This document shows, piece after piece, positions 7,337 to 16,055 of a DNA stretch of 64,000 nt. How positions within the stretch are numbered: the stretch's first letter is position 1; every line of letters starts with the position of its first letter. A model generated the notes under the pieces. The model saw only the letters and a list, made by a program, of their open reading frames with translations, did not search any database and was not told the origin of the DNA. Location of the stretch: the NCBI RefSeq assembly GCF_000425125.1, contig NZ_KE384309.1, forward strand, positions 291,655 to 355,654. Direction: 5' to 3'. A program made the position numbers and the translations under genes. Origin of the DNA: Paenibacillus taiwanensis DSM 18679 (lineage in GTDB: Bacteria; Bacillota; Bacilli; Paenibacillales; Paenibacillaceae).

Positions 7337-10233
7337 CGTTATCCGATCCCAGTAAGATTCAGCAGCAGTTGTACACGAGAGAACGGCGCGGTATTTTTCG
7401 CTCCACCGAAGGGTACGATACGATTGCTAAATCCAGCGCACTAGATCCGAGCTGGATTAAAAAAGTACTGCACCCGTTTTGTGTATATGATGCGCCCGCA
7501 CAATTGTCTGCACGCGGGGAGAAGGAAGATGCGGCTTATCCGCAGGCGATGCATTTGTTTCACAATGATACAGGACAGATGGTGCTGGGGCGCAGCGTCT
7601 ATCGTTCAACGGACTTTACTGGTCTGCGCAGCACTTTTTTTACGCATAACTATGTCATTCCGGCAGACCGCATCGCAGACATCGTCAATCAGAATAACTC
7701 ATGGCTGGATACGCTGTACTTGGACAGCTACGATATTGAGCAGGGCATGGAGTTGGCAGAGCTGAATGGTTTGCCAACAGGTGAGCAACACGTGGCAGTT
7801 GCTGATCCCATTGCGTGGCTGGGCAGCATCGGTATGGATGAAACACGGTTTAAGCAGCTGTTGTTTGCGGTTATGTCGTCTGTTGCTTCGAAGCGTAAAG
7901 TGTATGTGGCGCTCGATGTGCCGATTGAGCACATAACTAAGACAGCCACTCGATTACTCGGCGTACTTTATACCTGCCTGCCGTATGCATTCCGCCAAAC
8001 GCTCGGTTTCATTACCTATGCAAAGGAACCGCAAAGCCGCAAAGGTATACACCTGACTTTTGTTGAGCAAGGCAGTCTTAGACCGAACGATCGGAATATA
8101 GATAAAGACTATACGTTTGATCTTGTTTCACAACGTGTGACAAATGTAGATGTAGATTTCAGCAAGCAGCCTTATCTGGACTTGGCATGGACGAACTTGA
8201 CGCAGCTTGATCGAGCAGTAGATTTTTATCGGTTTGCAGAGCAGATGCTGGCAGATATGGATGTCGTTCGTCAGACCGCGATTACAAGCTACCATGAGCT
8301 TGCTGTATTTTATCAGGTTGAAGCGGGCAACGAAGCGCTGTACGATGTGAACAAAAATGCGGTGCTGATGGCTATGCTACAATATTTGACGCCAGCAGGG
8401 GCCATAACGGGTAAGAAGCGGCTTAACGAACTATTTATGTCGCGGTTTACACGGGAATTTGAACTGGTGAAGCAACGCCAAGTTCCGGAATTGCAGCTAG
8501 TTAAATGTTTGAAAGAGTATGCAGAGCTGCCTGATACCGATGTGGACAAGCAGCTGATTGCTTATTTGATAAGCGCGATTCATAATGCGCAATTGGATAA
8601 ACGCAAGGACCGTGCAGAGGCGTTTTATACGTTAATTAGCAGCCAGCCGTCATTAAGCCGTGCCTTTTTTGATACGGTATTAAATTTGGGCAAGGCACAC
8701 GAACTGTTTGAGCCTTACATTGAGCAGCAATTGCACGCGGCTCTAAAAGCTGAGGATGTTGTACAGTTGGCGTACAACTGGTCATCTTTACATCCGCAGA
8801 CGCTTAAAAATGCCTTTTTTGTGGAGCAGGCGGAAAAGCAATTAATGAGCAAGCTGCGCACAGAATCAGACGCTGTGGCGGCAGTTACCGCGACTCACCA
8901 CCTCATCGATGAGCTGCTAGAGCGTGATCGTGACTACGGTAACGGTACTTTAATGCAGAAGTTGTCTTATTCAGCTGATCTGTTTCTGCTGACGGAGCTT
9001 AATTTGGAGCAGCTTCGAAAAGAGCAACTGCTGAAAATCGGATTTCTACAATATCCGGATGAAGTGAAGTCTTGGGCGGCTCGGTTTAACCAACAGGTTC
9101 AAAGTAAAGCGGCCATTATGCTTGCAGCTTATCAATGGTTTGTGGAGCATGAGCCGGACGAGTCCGTATTTGATGATCTTACGTTATCGGAGCTGGATCA
9201 GGTCCAACAGTTGGGACGCAACTGGCTGCAGCGGGATATCGTACCAGATCAGTTTGGCAGATTAGTGCTGGCGTTCTACTGTGAAGCACCAAGTGGCACG
9301 GTTGATTACGGCGCACTGCTTCATTATTTGCAGTTGAACTCACCGGACAAAGAAACGTTGTATCAATTTATGAAATGGTCAGAGACGCAGCTAAAATTCG
9401 TTCGCTCGCGGAAGCTGGCACCTGCATACGCCGCTGCAATTGTTTCTTACTTTAAGAAGCATGATCGTGACGCTTTTAAAAATAGAGCTAATCGCAAGGC
9501 TTATTTTGAGCAAGCAGGTACTGCACTTAAGCCTGTTTATGATAAGGCCAGAATGGAACTGTCGTCACCGCTCGTAAAGTTTTTTAATCGAAACAAGAAA
9601 TCGAGTTTGATCCTTGTAACGGCGTTAGTCGTTGTTGGGGGTACGCTGCTGGGGCTGCAAGCTGCTGGTGTATTTGCACCGTCTTCTCCTGTAGTAGCGG
9701 AGCAGCCCGCGGAAGGGAAACAGCCTGACACAAATCCTTTGCCACAGCCAAGAAAAGAGCAGAAGCCTCATGTATTTGCCGAGACTGTCACGGATAAAGT
9801 TGAAGGTGTAGATAAGGTGTTAACACAGCTCGTATTTTTAGTCGCAGCTGAAGCCGATTGTGCCAAGTTTGATGCATCCCGAATACAGATTACTTTTAAC
9901 GACGGGAAGCAATTGGAGTATAAGGATCGGAAGGGGCTTTCGACTTGCAAGCCGGCAGCACAAGATCAGCAAGACTCTGTAATGCCGACTGGGGAAGCTG
10001 GGCATGAAGGTGAACAAGGACAAGGACAAGGTCCAGCCGAAGCTAACACTAATCAGCCCGCAAATCATGGAGCAGGTACTCCCGCTCACAACGTAAAGTT
10101 GCCCCCAAGTAATGAGGAGGCTGGAAACCCTCTATCCTATCGGATAACAGTACAGTTAGGCGAACAGATCAGCACGGCAGACATCCGTGAGGTGGCTGTT
10201 GGTACAACTATTTTTCCATTTATTACAAAATGA
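7333..10233 (+). CDS. GAP1-like (GTPase-associated protein 1) with C-terminal membrane segment
   Basis: The TTG start overlaps the GTPase stop (TTGA), so the two are translationally coupled. The 966-residue protein starts with a region (about 1-130) that resembles the GAP1 N-terminal domain, with QQLYTRERRGIF and a following Y/R-rich stretch. A long alpha-helical part spans about 180-740, and one hydrophobic segment lies at about 757-779. The last 185 residues, beyond the membrane, are linked by Pro/Gln/Gly-rich stretches and include a short beta-rich terminal part. GAP1 proteins are known only as partners of DO-GTPases and their biochemical role is unsettled. The domain name rests on recognition and context. 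A strong terminator follows. Confidence 0.72.
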   Translation: MTLSDPSKIQQQLYTRERRGIFRSTEGYDTIAKSSALDPSWIKKVLHPFCVYDAPAQLSARGEKEDAAYPQAMHLFHNDTGQMVLGRSVYRSTDFTGLRSTFFTHNYVIPADRIADIVNQNNSWLDTLYLDSYDIEQGMELAELNGLPTGEQHVAVADPIAWLGSIGMDETRFKQLLFAVMSSVASKRKVYVALDVPIEHITKTATRLLGVLYTCLPYAFRQTLGFITYAKEPQSRKGIHLTFVEQGSLRPNDRNIDKDYTFDLVSQRVTNVDVDFSKQPYLDLAWTNLTQLDRAVDFYRFAEQMLADMDVVRQTAITSYHELAVFYQVEAGNEALYDVNKNAVLMAMLQYLTPAGAITGKKRLNELFMSRFTREFELVKQRQVPELQLVKCLKEYAELPDTDVDKQLIAYLISAIHNAQLDKRKDRAEAFYTLISSQPSLSRAFFDTVLNLGKAHELFEPYIEQQLHAALKAEDVVQLAYNWSSLHPQTLKNAFFVEQAEKQLMSKLRTESDAVAAVTATHHLIDELLERDRDYGNGTLMQKLSYSADLFLLTELNLEQLRKEQLLKIGFLQYPDEVKSWAARFNQQVQSKAAIMLAAYQWFVEHEPDESVFDDLTLSELDQVQQLGRNWLQRDIVPDQFGRLVLAFYCEAPSGTVDYGALLHYLQLNSPDKETLYQFMKWSETQLKFVRSRKLAPAYAAAIVSYFKKHDRDAFKNRANRKAYFEQAGTALKPVYDKARMELSSPLVKFFNRNKKSSLILVTALVVVGGTLLGLQAAGVFAPSSPVVAEQPAEGKQPDTNPLPQPRKEQKPHVFAETVTDKVEGVDKVLTQLVFLVAAEADCAKFDASRIQITFNDGKQLEYKDRKGLSTCKPAAQDQQDSVMPTGEAGHEGEQGQGQGPAEANTNQPANHGAGTPAHNVKLPPSNEEAGNPLSYRITVQLGEQISTADIREVAVGTTIFPFITK

Positions 10234-10245
10234 GCAAGTGAGGAG

Positions 10246-10269
10246 AAAGGGGCAGAAATGCCCCTTTTT
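10246..10269. terminator. Intrinsic terminator after the GTPase/GAP1 cluster
   Basis: A GGGGCA/TGCCCC stem with a GAAA loop, extended by AAA/TTT pairs, is followed by T5. It ends the operon that runs through 10233 and, read on the other strand, can serve the small gene at 10318-10500. Confidence 0.9.
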
Positions 10270-10317
10270 GATATGCGGCGTGCCCAGTCCGGGCTAGGCA
10301 CGCTTCGATTAACTTTT

Positions 10318-10500
10318 TCAAGTACGCGTAATTAATGAATTTGTATCTACAAAAGGGGCTACCACTTGAAGATCTGGGATGACATAGTGGTCTGGTACAT
10401 GCTCAATGATTCTATTCCAGATGAGGGATTCCACCCGAATTTCATCTGAAGAAGGTCGGGTCAAAAATAGATTGCTATACAAGCTGCCTGGCACTTGCAT
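10318..10500 (-). CDS. Small hypothetical protein (60 aa) downstream of a glycosyltransferase
   Basis: The function is not recognised. The ATG is preceded by a near-ideal AGGAGG nine bases upstream on the minus strand, which is the main reason to accept this short gene. It lies 46 bases after the end of the glycosyltransferase gene on the same strand, so they probably share a transcript. The protein has a mixed composition with several Ile/Val residues and no signal peptide, membrane helix or cysteine. Confidence 0.6.
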   Translation of the reverse strand: MQVPGSLYSNLFLTRPSSDEIRVESLIWNRIIEHVPDHYVIPDLQVVAPFVDTNSLITRT

Positions 10501-10546
10501 ATGAAAACACCTCCTGCGCGATCATATATGAATTTGTACGGTTGCC

Positions 10547-11785
10547 TTAGTCAGTCGGGGCTGAATCGTGGCTGCTACGCATTACGTGCTTATACATTCG
10601 CATCATTTTTGTATTATATTGATCAATGGACCAATGCTTCTGACTAAATAGGCGAGCTTTAGCGCCAAGCTTACGTCTTGTTTCCTCGGATTGCAGCAGT
10701 TCATTGAGTAGTGTGTACAAGGCAATCTCATCATTTTTAGGTGCGATAAGACCTGTTAATCGATGCTCAACCATTTCAGGCAGTCCTCCGGCATTGGACA
10801 CGATAACAGCATTACCTGCCAGCTGCGCTTCAATGACTGATAATGGCTGATTGTCCTGGAGGCTAGGCTGTACATAAATGTCGGTCATCGCCATAAAGCA
10901 AGGCACGTCTGATCGTGCACCCCAGAAGGTAATAGCTTGCTGAAGATCAAGGGCTGCTGCCAACTGCTCATATTCCCCACGCTTAGGACCGTCTCCGACA
11001 ATCCAGCATATCCAATCATTACGCTCTGTTTTTAGCTTGGCCAAAGCCCGAATAAGGACTTCGATCCCTTTTAAATGGACGAGCCGCCCTGCAAAAGTAA
11101 TTACTTTTTTAAGAGGTGGGCGACTGATCTCGTTCCGTGTAGTTAAAAGCTGCTTATATTTGACCGTATCCATACCGTAAGGAAATACGGATATGTGATG
11201 AGCGGCGATGCCGTAATCCTCCACAAACCCTTTTTGAAGCCATTTAGAAGAAGTTACAGCATGAGAAGCGGATCGTAGGCCCTGCTGCTCGATCGTGCGG
11301 TAATAGTGCAATATGGACTTCATATCATGGTCAACACGATCAACTGCCGAATGAGAGTCCATCAAAAGCTGAATTTCACCTGGCAGGGAACCGTGCGGAT
11401 TGACGATTAAAGGCAGCTTCGCTGGCTTGACTCGTGCGAATGCACATGCGGAAATGACATCATGTGTATGGATCAGGTCGTATTGTTCGAGCCGAAGACT
11501 TGAGGCGACACATTCCAATGTATACCGATCCAGCTCATTATGATAGATGACGGGCACAGTCGCTAAGCCCGTTTGTCGAAGATGAGACTCGATTAGAGGC
11601 AAGTACGAGGATTTATAAAACTTGAGCTGCCGATTAACGAGATGATAGTATTCGGCATGGTTGCCCAATATATCAACCTCATAACCTTGCCGCATGAAAT
11701 CTTGTGCGAGCCTCTCCATCAAAGGCCAAACACCACCCAAATGCGGAAGCTCCCAAAAAGTAGCGAGCAATATTTTCATCACCAT
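10547..11785 (-). CDS. Family-4 glycosyltransferase (GT-B fold)
   Basis: I chose ATG at 11785 (MVMKILLATFW) because AGGAA lies ten bases upstream and the family's Rossmann strand begins here; the open frame reaches 11962 but that extension is not typical. The 412-residue protein has an N-terminal acceptor domain (HLGG, HTHD) and a C-terminal donor domain with AGRLVHLKG, VGDGPKRGEY and the family E-x7-E region around SVIEAQLAG. It should transfer a sugar from a nucleotide-sugar to an unknown acceptor at the inner membrane face. With the second glycosyltransferase at 12502-13578 it suggests a surface polysaccharide or glycoprotein pathway. Substrates cannot be told. Confidence 0.88.
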   Translation of the reverse strand: MVMKILLATFWELPHLGGVWPLMERLAQDFMRQGYEVDILGNHAEYYHLVNRQLKFYKSSYLPLIESHLRQTGLATVPVIYHNELDRYTLECVASSLRLEQYDLIHTHDVISACAFARVKPAKLPLIVNPHGSLPGEIQLLMDSHSAVDRVDHDMKSILHYYRTIEQQGLRSASHAVTSSKWLQKGFVEDYGIAAHHISVFPYGMDTVKYKQLLTTRNEISRPPLKKVITFAGRLVHLKGIEVLIRALAKLKTERNDWICWIVGDGPKRGEYEQLAAALDLQQAITFWGARSDVPCFMAMTDIYVQPSLQDNQPLSVIEAQLAGNAVIVSNAGGLPEMVEHRLTGLIAPKNDEIALYTLLNELLQSEETRRKLGAKARLFSQKHWSIDQYNTKMMRMYKHVMRSSHDSAPTD

Positions 11786-12008
11786 CACGATCCCATTCCT
11801 ATCAGGATATTGTAGTATATGGTGTATCTTCACTATGCGTATAGGTGATTTCTCTATGAAATACGGTATCGCAGCCCATGTTAACGCGAGCCATTTTGGC
11901 GTGGGAAGATTCATGCAAGAGAAGATAGGCGTATACCCTTGCCTAAAATGAAGCTGCTGCATATGTTAAACACGATAGCTATCGGCGTAATAGTGAAGGG
12001 AGAAGGCG

Positions 12009-12380
12009 ATGGGGGTATACTATTCTACTATATTTAACAATCCGGAAACAGAGGAAGGTAAAGAAGTCAAAGTGTTGGATTTGCATATTACGAACGAGCA
12101 TCATCGCGCAGCCAACGTATTAGTTCGACTTATATGTAATGGTGTAGTTGCAGCAGAGCACTTAAACAGACTAAAAGCTAAAAATGACTCGTCGTCTGCA
12201 TTAAAAATTCAGGAGATGCGGTTGCAGCCAGGAGCCTTTGGTATACAAATATTTACGACGATAACCGGGCATCATCCACTTGTTATTGAAGCTGTGTTTA
12301 AAGATAATCAGCGTGCGGTCATTCGAACGATTGGAATGGAAGCATTTACGGAAGTGGATATATTATCGGCAGACGCCTAG
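12009..12380 (+). CDS. Hypothetical protein (123 aa) between two glycosyltransferase genes
   Basis: The function is not recognised. The ATG has GGGAGAAGGCG just upstream. Strand-forming residues alternate in a pattern typical of a small beta-sandwich. There is no signal peptide, membrane helix or cysteine cluster. It is transcribed in the opposite direction to both flanking glycosyltransferases and converges on the one at 12502, with which it shares a bidirectional terminator. Confidence 0.6.
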   Translation: MGVYYSTIFNNPETEEGKEVKVLDLHITNEHHRAANVLVRLICNGVVAAEHLNRLKAKNDSSSALKIQEMRLQPGAFGIQIFTTITGHHPLVIEAVFKDNQRAVIRTIGMEAFTEVDILSADA

Positions 12381-12453
12381 TATTAAAATAGTTCTCCTAA
12401 ATAGTTTTGTTACTTATGTACAGGTCGGCACTATGTTGAGGGAATCAGCGTTA

Positions 12454-12494
12454 AAACGGACGTATGGGCGGGGGAACCGAGCAGACGTCCGTTT
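12454..12494. terminator. Bidirectional terminator between convergent genes
   Basis: A ten-pair stem AAACGGACGT/ACGTCCGTTT with a 21-base loop lies between the 123-aa gene and the convergent glycosyltransferase. The T-rich 3' side serves the plus strand and the A-run on the left serves the minus strand. Confidence 0.7.
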
Positions 12495-12501
12495 GTTGTA
12501 A

Positions 12502-13578
12502 CTAAGGCTTGATGTGTAGTGGAAGTTGTGCAAGCATGCTCGTAAATTGTTTCAGGTAAAGGTCAGGAGAAAAATGAGATTGGATGTGAGTGACGCCTGC
12601 CTCTCTTATTGTGGCGCGGAGACGTTGATCGGTCATTAGTCGTATAGCCTCTTGGACCGCTTGTTGAATATGGCCGTGACGATAATACAAGCCTGTCTGG
12701 TTGTGGATTATAAAGGCGCGTACACCGTCAGAGTCGGTACTCAAAACGGGACAGCGGCAGCACATAGCTTCTGCAACTGCGTAACCGAATCCCTCTAAAA
12801 TGGATGTGGATAGAAGCAATCCCCCTGAATCACCGACCATTGATAAATAAACCATCATCTCAGCATGGGGCACATTATGAAAGATAGTTAGCTTATTACG
12901 AAGTCCAAGCTTGTCAATCATATGCTCGAATGGTTTGCGGTCTTCTGCTATGTTTGGATCTGTAAACATCCACAGCTGCAAAGCAGGAATGAGTTTAGTT
13001 AGACTCCAGCTAATTTCGAGAAAGTGTAACCAATTTTTGTTAGCTTCCAGACGTCCAACCCAAGCAATAACTGGATAAGGGAGTGGATGACGAGCTTCAT
13101 AATGGAATGTCGAAGTATCAATGACGTTAGGGAATGAAAATCGAGGCAGCCACGGACAGTAATGTTCAAACAGCTCAATCAGATGAGAAGTAGCAGGCAG
13201 CAGCACGCCATTTGCATATTCGCGTAGAAAGGGTAGTGCTTCCAACATCGTTTTTTCTGCTGCGGCATGCATACCCAAGCCCTGTGCTTCAAAAATAAGC
13301 GGGCCAATGTAGCCTAACGTTCGTATTCGCCTCAGCATCAAGTAGTCGGAGGAGACAAATATAGCTTTGTATTGATATTTTGTTATTAGCGATTCCAACT
13401 GATCGTCTTGATTCGTTATAAAAGTGGGGATATGGCTGACGTTATTTTGGATTCCTGCACCGTGCTGCGTATATAGCAAATGACCTTGGATTCCGCCTCG
13501 AAGCAGCGTTTGGCAACGCAAACGATTTAAGGTTTCAATCCCACCACTTGGTACAAAAAAAGTAAACAATACGTTCAT
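12502..13578 (-). CDS. Family-4 glycosyltransferase
   Basis: The 358-residue protein has a GT-B layout: an N-terminal half with GGIETLNR near the start (the glycine-rich loop) and a C-terminal half with WVGRLEANKNW and the donor-binding ILEGFGYAVAEAM motif, which carries the two glutamates expected of family 4. A GAGG-type ribosome binding site precedes the ATG. It is transcribed away from the FabH gene and converges on the 123-aa gene. The acceptor and sugar are unknown; the pair of glycosyltransferases may decorate the cell or spore surface, which is inference from location only. Confidence 0.88.
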   Translation of the reverse strand: MNVLFTFFVPSGGIETLNRLRCQTLLRGGIQGHLLYTQHGAGIQNNVSHIPTFITNQDDQLESLITKYQYKAIFVSSDYLMLRRIRTLGYIGPLIFEAQGLGMHAAAEKTMLEALPFLREYANGVLLPATSHLIELFEHYCPWLPRFSFPNVIDTSTFHYEARHPLPYPVIAWVGRLEANKNWLHFLEISWSLTKLIPALQLWMFTDPNIAEDRKPFEHMIDKLGLRNKLTIFHNVPHAEMMVYLSMVGDSGGLLLSTSILEGFGYAVAEAMCCRCPVLSTDSDGVRAFIIHNQTGLYYRHGHIQQAVQEAIRLMTDQRLRATIREAGVTHIQSHFSPDLYLKQFTSMLAQLPLHIKP

Positions 13579-13827
13579 TTTTCATGCCGCCTCATTTCAA
13601 GGGAAGTCATTAAGCATTTGAGGTCGCACAGCATGGCGGTTGTATGCTCTTGTTGTCTGTACTGTATGTAATGTGGCCAAGATTGGTGTGGGTGCAACTA
13701 TTGTGTTATAGCGGCTAAAAACGCTGTCAGGCACGGAAGCAGACAGTGTAAATTTATGCTGCCTGCTTGGCTATATTCAAATTCATAAGGGTAATATAAA
13801 TCTGTACTCTTGATAAGTAGGATATCG

Positions 13828-14826
13828 TTATAAGGTCCAGCGGATTAACAGCCCAGCTTGTGATAGTCCGCCACCGAAGCCATAAAGCAGCATAAGCTTA
13901 CCCGCTACTAATCTTCCGTCACGGATACCTTCTTCAATTGCAAGCGGGATACTTGCCGCTGATGTATTTCCGTAACGTTGCACGCTTGTTAAAGTATGCT
14001 CCATTTTAATGCCTGTTCTGTCGCAGATGCTCTCTATCATGCGCAAGTTAGCACTATGCGGGACAAAAATATCCAAGTCGCTCGCAGTCAGATCAACCTT
14101 ATTCAACAGGTGCTGAAGCTGGGCAGGAATTTGCTGGAGAGCCCACTTGTATACTTCCCGTCCGTTTTGATGAAGCTTGCCGTCCTCTGTCAGATCAAGA
14201 CCATTAAGCTTACAGCTTACAGCGGTGCGATATAACGTACCGCTAAGATCACCCGTTGTAACGGAGCTTGCAGCAAGGCAAGTTGCGGGTGATTGTGGAT
14301 CAGATTCTAAAATAATGGCGCCTGCACCGTCACCAAATAGGATGCACGTTGAACGGTCAGAATAATCTACCGTTTTTGTGAGCACCTCGGTGCCAATAAC
14401 GATTACTTTTTGGTGCATGCCCGCATCAATTAGACCGATTGCCATCTGCATGGCACTAACAAAGCCTGCGCAGGCATTGGATATATCTAACGCCAAGCAA
14501 TCAGGCAGCTGCAGGCGAGCTTGCACAATTGCGGCTGTACTTGGAAAAAAAGTATCCGGCGTTGAAGTCGCTACTAAAATAGCATCGACACCCTGGAGGC
14601 AGGAGGGATACCGCTCCGTCATACGCATAACGGCTTCAAAGGCCAAATCGCTAGCATATTGATGTTCCGCTGCTTTTCTTCGTTCTTTCATGCCTGTTCG
14701 TTGAACGATCCATTCATCGTTTGTATCTAAAAAAGAGGCGAAATAGTCATTTGTCAGCACCTCTTCTGGTGCATATGCAGCAAATGCAGTAATGCGTGCG
14801 GTCGTGTTTAATTGGACTGTAGGCAT
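13828..14826 (-). CDS. fabH: 3-oxoacyl-ACP synthase III (beta-ketoacyl-ACP synthase, FabH)
   Basis: FabH condenses malonyl-ACP with an acyl-CoA primer to start fatty-acid chains, branched ones in Gram-positives. The 332-residue length is normal and the Cys-His-Asn triad is present: Cys119 in SNACAGF, His in PHSANLR and Asn in YGNTSAAS. It is monocistronic here, with an ideal sigma-A promoter and FapR operator upstream. That predicts repression by FapR and relief by malonyl-CoA, as in the Bacillus fatty-acid regulon. This gene stands alone without other fab genes, so it may be a second copy like Bacillus fabHB. Confidence 0.95.
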   Translation of the reverse strand: MPTVQLNTTARITAFAAYAPEEVLTNDYFASFLDTNDEWIVQRTGMKERRKAAEHQYASDLAFEAVMRMTERYPSCLQGVDAILVATSTPDTFFPSTAAIVQARLQLPDCLALDISNACAGFVSAMQMAIGLIDAGMHQKVIVIGTEVLTKTVDYSDRSTCILFGDGAGAIILESDPQSPATCLAASSVTTGDLSGTLYRTAVSCKLNGLDLTEDGKLHQNGREVYKWALQQIPAQLQHLLNKVDLTASDLDIFVPHSANLRMIESICDRTGIKMEHTLTSVQRYGNTSAASIPLAIEEGIRDGRLVAGKLMLLYGFGGGLSQAGLLIRWTL

Positions 14827-14873
14827 GGAAAGCCTCCTTGTTAATTAATGTAACCCTAAATTTAGAACTAGAT

Positions 14874-14892
14874 ATTAGTACTAGGTACTAAT
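14874..14892 (-). promoter_or_regulatory. FapR operator upstream of fabH
   Basis: The 19-bp dyad ATTAGTACTAGGTACTAAT reads ATTAGTACCTAGTACTAAT on the gene's strand and matches the known FapR consensus built on TTAGTACC. It lies immediately downstream of the -10 box, over the expected start site, where a repressor would block transcription. Confidence 0.88.
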
Positions 14893-14893
14893 T

Positions 14894-14922
14894 ATAATAC
14901 AAATCATACCATGCTCTGTCAA
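14894..14922 (-). promoter_or_regulatory. Sigma-A promoter of fabH
   Basis: On the minus strand there is a perfect TTGACA (14917-14922), a 17-base spacer and TATTAT (14894-14899). The FapR operator begins right after the -10 box. Confidence 0.9.
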
Positions 14923-15081
14923 TACTTAAGAAAGGAGCTATTGCCAAACGATGACTACGGAGAAAATTAGCTGCAAAGCAGGGATGAAGGTGTCAGCATA
15001 AGTTCGGTACAGAGGACGCACCATACTGAATGCAACATCACGATCCCATCAAACCACTAACTGCTTATAGGAGGCACGTAC

Positions 15082-15867
15082 ATGCAAATTAGAAAAGCTT
15101 TGCTCGCGGTGACAGCGGCAGTAGTCATGATGACAGGGTTAACCGGGTGCTTTGGCAACAAGGATATGACGGCGAAGGGCATACGTACAAATTCAGTACG
15201 TTATGATGGCCACAATGGAATTAATCCTTATAATGATGCGAATTATAACACAGGGCGCAATTACAATGGTTATCGAGGCACCTACAATACGTATGGAACT
15301 GATTATGATATGGGTCGGAATGCGTATGATGCCAACAATTACAACCGATATGGAACAAATATGGGGCGAAACTATAACACTTATGGCAACACCAATGGCA
15401 ACAGCCACGGTTTTAAACGTATGCAGGTGAGTCAGAAGATTGCCGACAAAATTACGGCATTACCGGGAGTCAAGTCTGCTAACGTATTTGTAACGGACAA
15501 TAATGCTTATGTGGCGGTAACAACAGAATCGAATTCGCATATGAAACAAGGAACAAACAATGTACACCCTTATAGTCTGGATAAAACCTACACTCGTTCC
15601 ACCAATCATGCCAAGACAGCTATCCTTAACGATAATTTAAAATCGATCATTGGCAAGGAAGTTAAAAAGATGGCACCTGAATGTAACAATGTATACGTGT
15701 CTGCTGACGCTAATTTTGTTGATCGCATGAACCAGTACGCCAATTATGCCAAGCAAGGACACCCGCTGCACGGTTTAAATGTGGAGTTTCAAGAGCTTGT
15801 TGGGCGTATATTCCCGACAAATGAAGCTCCTAACCATACTCGAAACATGGCTCCTGGTATGAGATAA
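15082..15867 (+). CDS. YhcN/YlaJ-family sporulation lipoprotein
   Basis: An N-terminal signal peptide ends in a lipobox (LTGC, Cys23), so the 261-residue protein should be lipid-anchored. Residues 35-110 are low-complexity, made of repeated Asn/Tyr/Gly units such as NYN and NTYG, and the C-terminal part (110-230) has the conserved family sequence with KITALPGVKSANVFVTD. YhcN/YlaJ proteins are spore or germination-linked lipoproteins of the Bacilli. The ATG is preceded by AGGAGG. A large terminator and gerE follow. The repeat block is unusual and not needed for the family fold. Confidence 0.85.
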   Translation: MQIRKALLAVTAAVVMMTGLTGCFGNKDMTAKGIRTNSVRYDGHNGINPYNDANYNTGRNYNGYRGTYNTYGTDYDMGRNAYDANNYNRYGTNMGRNYNTYGNTNGNSHGFKRMQVSQKIADKITALPGVKSANVFVTDNNAYVAVTTESNSHMKQGTNNVHPYSLDKTYTRSTNHAKTAILNDNLKSIIGKEVKKMAPECNNVYVSADANFVDRMNQYANYAKQGHPLHGLNVEFQELVGRIFPTNEAPNHTRNMAPGMR

Positions 15868-15881
15868 CTACTTCTAATGTT

Positions 15882-15957
15882 AAAATGGGCTCAAGCACTC
15901 GTGTCTTGTGCAAGCTGTTGCAGTTTGCAGGGCGGGTGCGCGCAGCCCATTTTTTTA
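15882..15957 (+). terminator. Intrinsic terminator of the YhcN-like gene
   Basis: AAAATGGGCT pairs with AGCCCATTTT across a 52-base loop that itself contains smaller hairpins (such as GCAC/GTGC), and a T-run follows. It sits directly upstream of the gerE promoter. Confidence 0.8.
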
Positions 15958-15965
15958 TTCGATCG

Positions 15966-15994
15966 CACCAAGTGTAATTGCCCTTCATAGTATA
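15966..15994 (+). promoter_or_regulatory. Sigma-K promoter of gerE
   Basis: CACC (15966-15969) fits the -35 mACm element, a 16-base spacer follows, then CATAGTATA (15986-15994) fits CATAnnnTA. Bacillus gerE is a sigma-K gene, so the site agrees with established knowledge. It is about 62 bases before the TTG start. Confidence 0.85.
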
Positions 15995-16055
15995 AATTTG
16001 ACTGTATCCCTTAACCTTGTTAAATTACAAAAACTCGGGCAAGGAGGGGTGACAC

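Noticed and set aside
13700-13800. Terminator of fabH formed by AAGCAG/CTGCTT
   Set aside because: The stem has a mismatch and the minus strand lacks a T-run, so it is not convincing.
14996-15028. Possible sigma-G promoter of the YhcN-like gene (GCATA and CATACTG)
   Set aside because: The spacer is 21 bases, too long for sigma-G, and the last base of the -10 is wrong.
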